From: an uncultured Flavobacteriaceae bacterium
Lineage (GTDB): Bacteria > Bacteroidota > Bacteroidia > Flavobacteriales > Flavobacteriaceae
Length of the DNA: 64,000 nt
Assembly: GCA_947494825.1 (NCBI GenBank)
Contig: CANLWN010000002.1
Span: 124,001-188,000, forward strand
Reading direction: 5' to 3'
Below the pieces are notes generated by a model. That model saw only the letters and a program-made list of their open reading frames with translations. It made no database searches and had not been told where the DNA came from. The position numbers were made by a program, and so were the translations under genes. Positions 62,545 to 64,000 of this stretch are shown piece after piece (positions within the stretch are counted from its first letter, which is position 1; every line of letters begins with the position of its first letter).

Positions 62545-64000
62545 ATGATGACGGAAGCTGCTATAGAAAAGGAGAACAAGGAAATTACAAAGCAATACAA
62601 GGAATTGCTGCGTATAAGCTATCAGACGCTGTCCAAGGAAGATAAGAAACTCATCCGATCGGCGTTTGACGTGGCTGTGGATGCCCATAAAAACCAACGT
62701 CGAAAATCCGGGGAAGCCTATATCTTTCACCCTATTGCAGTAGCAAAGATCGTAGCCTCGGAAATTGGCCTGGATGCCGTTTCCATTGCCTCCGCCCTCT
62801 TGCACGATGTGGTGGAGGATACGGAATACACCCTAGACGATATTGAACGTATGTTTGGAGAGACCGTGGCTCGGATTGTTGATGGCCTCACCAAGATCGC
62901 CCACCTTAAAAAAGACATGAACATCTCGCAGCAAGCGGAAAACTTCCGCAAAATGCTGCTTACCTTGCATGACGACGTTCGGGTGATCATCATCAAAATC
63001 GCCGACCGTTACCACAATATGCTCACCATGGATGCCATGCCCGAGCACAAACAGGTAAAAATTGCTTCGGAGACCCTTTATATTTACGCCCCCCTGGCAC
63101 ACAGGATAGGGTTGTACAACATCAAGACAGAACTGGAAGACCTCAGCCTTAAATATACCGAACCCGAGGTATACCATGACATTCTAGGAAAAATTGAGGA
63201 TACCAAGGAAGAACAACAGGACTATATCGACGATTTTACCAAGATAATCAAGGACTCGTTGGACAAGGAAGGATTTAAGTACACCATAAAGGGAAGAACC
63301 AAATCCATTCATTCCATCCGGAGGAAAATGCTTGCGCAAAATGTCTCCTTTGATGAGATCTACGACAAATTTGCCATACGGATCATCTATGACTCCGATC
63401 CCCAGAACGAGAAGTTTCTCGCATGGAAGATTTATTCCATAGTTACAGATCATTTTACACCCAACCCTATACGGTTACGGGATTGGATATCCTCTCCCAA
63501 ATCTACGGGCTATGAAGCGTTGCACATCACCGTTATGGGACCCAAGGGAAATTGGGTGGAAGTACAAATACGGAGCGAACGCATGCACGAAATAGCGGAA
63601 AAAGGCTATGCGGCGCACTTTAAGTACAAGCATGGGGACCAAAAGGAAATGGGTATAGAGGCCTGGTTGAACCGTTTACAGGAAGCCCTGGAAAGTTCCA
63701 ATACCAATGCAGTGGATTTTGTGGAGGAATTTAAACTGAATCTGTACTCCAAGGAAATTTTCGTCTTTACCCCCAAGGGCGAGTTAAAATCATTGCCCAA
63801 AGGGGCCACACCCCTGGATTTTGCCTTTAATATACATACGGAAGTGGGCATGCGTACGCGCGGTGCCAAGGTAAACGGAAAATTGGTACCCTTGAATACC
63901 CCATTGAACAGCGGGGACCAGGTAGAGATCATTACTTCGGAAAGTGCCAAACCCAACCAAAGTTGGTTGGATTATGCAGCTACGGCCCGAGCGCGGTCCA
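62545..64000 (+). CDS. RelA/SpoT homolog, (p)ppGpp synthetase/hydrolase, partial
   Basis: The gene runs off the window end; 485 codons are present of about 740. Domains in order are an HD hydrolase (about 45-195; FHPIAVAKIV, SALLHDVVEDT), a synthetase (about 235-370; KGRTKSIHSIRRKM, DKFAIRII, STGYEALHITV) and a TGS domain (about 400-460; EIFVFTPKGELKSLPKGATP). Both catalytic motif sets are intact, so it should both make and degrade the alarmone (p)ppGpp. The start at 62545 (or the next codon) is the first methionine before the family sequence. The C-terminal ACT part lies outside the window. Confidence 0.95.
   Translation, partial: MMTEAAIEKENKEITKQYKELLRISYQTLSKEDKKLIRSAFDVAVDAHKNQRRKSGEAYIFHPIAVAKIVASEIGLDAVSIASALLHDVVEDTEYTLDDIERMFGETVARIVDGLTKIAHLKKDMNISQQAENFRKMLLTLHDDVRVIIIKIADRYHNMLTMDAMPEHKQVKIASETLYIYAPLAHRIGLYNIKTELEDLSLKYTEPEVYHDILGKIEDTKEEQQDYIDDFTKIIKDSLDKEGFKYTIKGRTKSIHSIRRKMLAQNVSFDEIYDKFAIRIIYDSDPQNEKFLAWKIYSIVTDHFTPNPIRLRDWISSPKSTGYEALHITVMGPKGNWVEVQIRSERMHEIAEKGYAAHFKYKHGDQKEMGIEAWLNRLQEALESSNTNAVDFVEEFKLNLYSKEIFVFTPKGELKSLPKGATPLDFAFNIHTEVGMRTRGAKVNGKLVPLNTPLNSGDQVEIITSESAKPNQSWLDYAATARARS

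Overview
The window looks like chromosomal DNA from a marine-type member of the Flavobacteriaceae (Bacteroidota). The support is the gene content (gliding lipoprotein GldI, a giant SprB-like adhesin with a type IX secretion type B tail, long-form signal peptidase I, many flavobacterial DUF families) and several promoters of the Bacteroidota type TTG-N17..20-TAnnTTTG. No species is claimed.

Layout. Positions 1-8900 are an accessory-looking, more AT-rich pocket. It starts with a decayed tRNA-like cluster (241-427) and ends with two tRNA-Pro genes and a tandem repeat made partly of tRNA-Pro sequence (8286-8850). It carries a slipin, a LytTR two-component pair, a thioredoxin reductase that has lost its FAD-binding N-terminus, a Tat-signal NAD-dependent epimerase-like protein, an exported hydrolase and a lipoprotein with an apparently lost C-terminus. 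From 9000 to 20400 come an SRPBCC protein, a Crp/Fnr regulator, a 2786-residue surface adhesin and a sugar dehydrogenase/cytochrome c pair.

Positions 20425-29235 form a peptidoglycan-recycling locus. A DeoR regulator and MurQ diverge from a NagB/PIG-L fusion, a nitrilase-family amidase, an AmpG-like permease, a NagZ-like beta-N-acetylglucosaminidase and AnmK. Together they would import GlcNAc-anhydroMurNAc, split it, phosphorylate anhydroMurNAc, remove the lactyl ether and feed fructose-6-phosphate. No separate nagA is present, so the fused PIG-L domain is a candidate for the deacetylation step. An inverted repeat in the divergent promoter region is a likely DeoR operator.

Positions 29318-37659 encode propionate metabolism: a biotin-dependent acyl-CoA carboxylase (three genes, minus strand) and methylmalonyl-CoA mutase small and large subunits (plus strand), with udk and an FtsB/DivIC-like gene between them. 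Positions 37805-42661 hold parA-parB-DUF5683-dapB-lepB. Positions 42721-50375 hold a four-helix-bundle protein, a WbqC-like protein, DUF6122, an EEP hydrolase, two rhomboids, mutL, a small membrane protein, ribH and a TPR protein. Positions 50500-64000 hold recF, a lipoprotein, DUF721, ndk, a PhoD-like phosphatase, a DHH phosphoesterase, gldI, a cyclophilin-FKBP fusion, pepD, DUF3810, DUF6503, a TrmH-type methyltransferase, an M48 protease and a RelA/SpoT gene cut by the window end.

Most of the window after 9 kb is ordinary flavobacterial core. The strongest leads are the murein-recycling locus with its fusion and operator, the tRNA-derived debris around the accessory pocket, MutL with an altered endonuclease motif, promoters abutting start codons, and five gene pairs overlapping by exactly eight bases.
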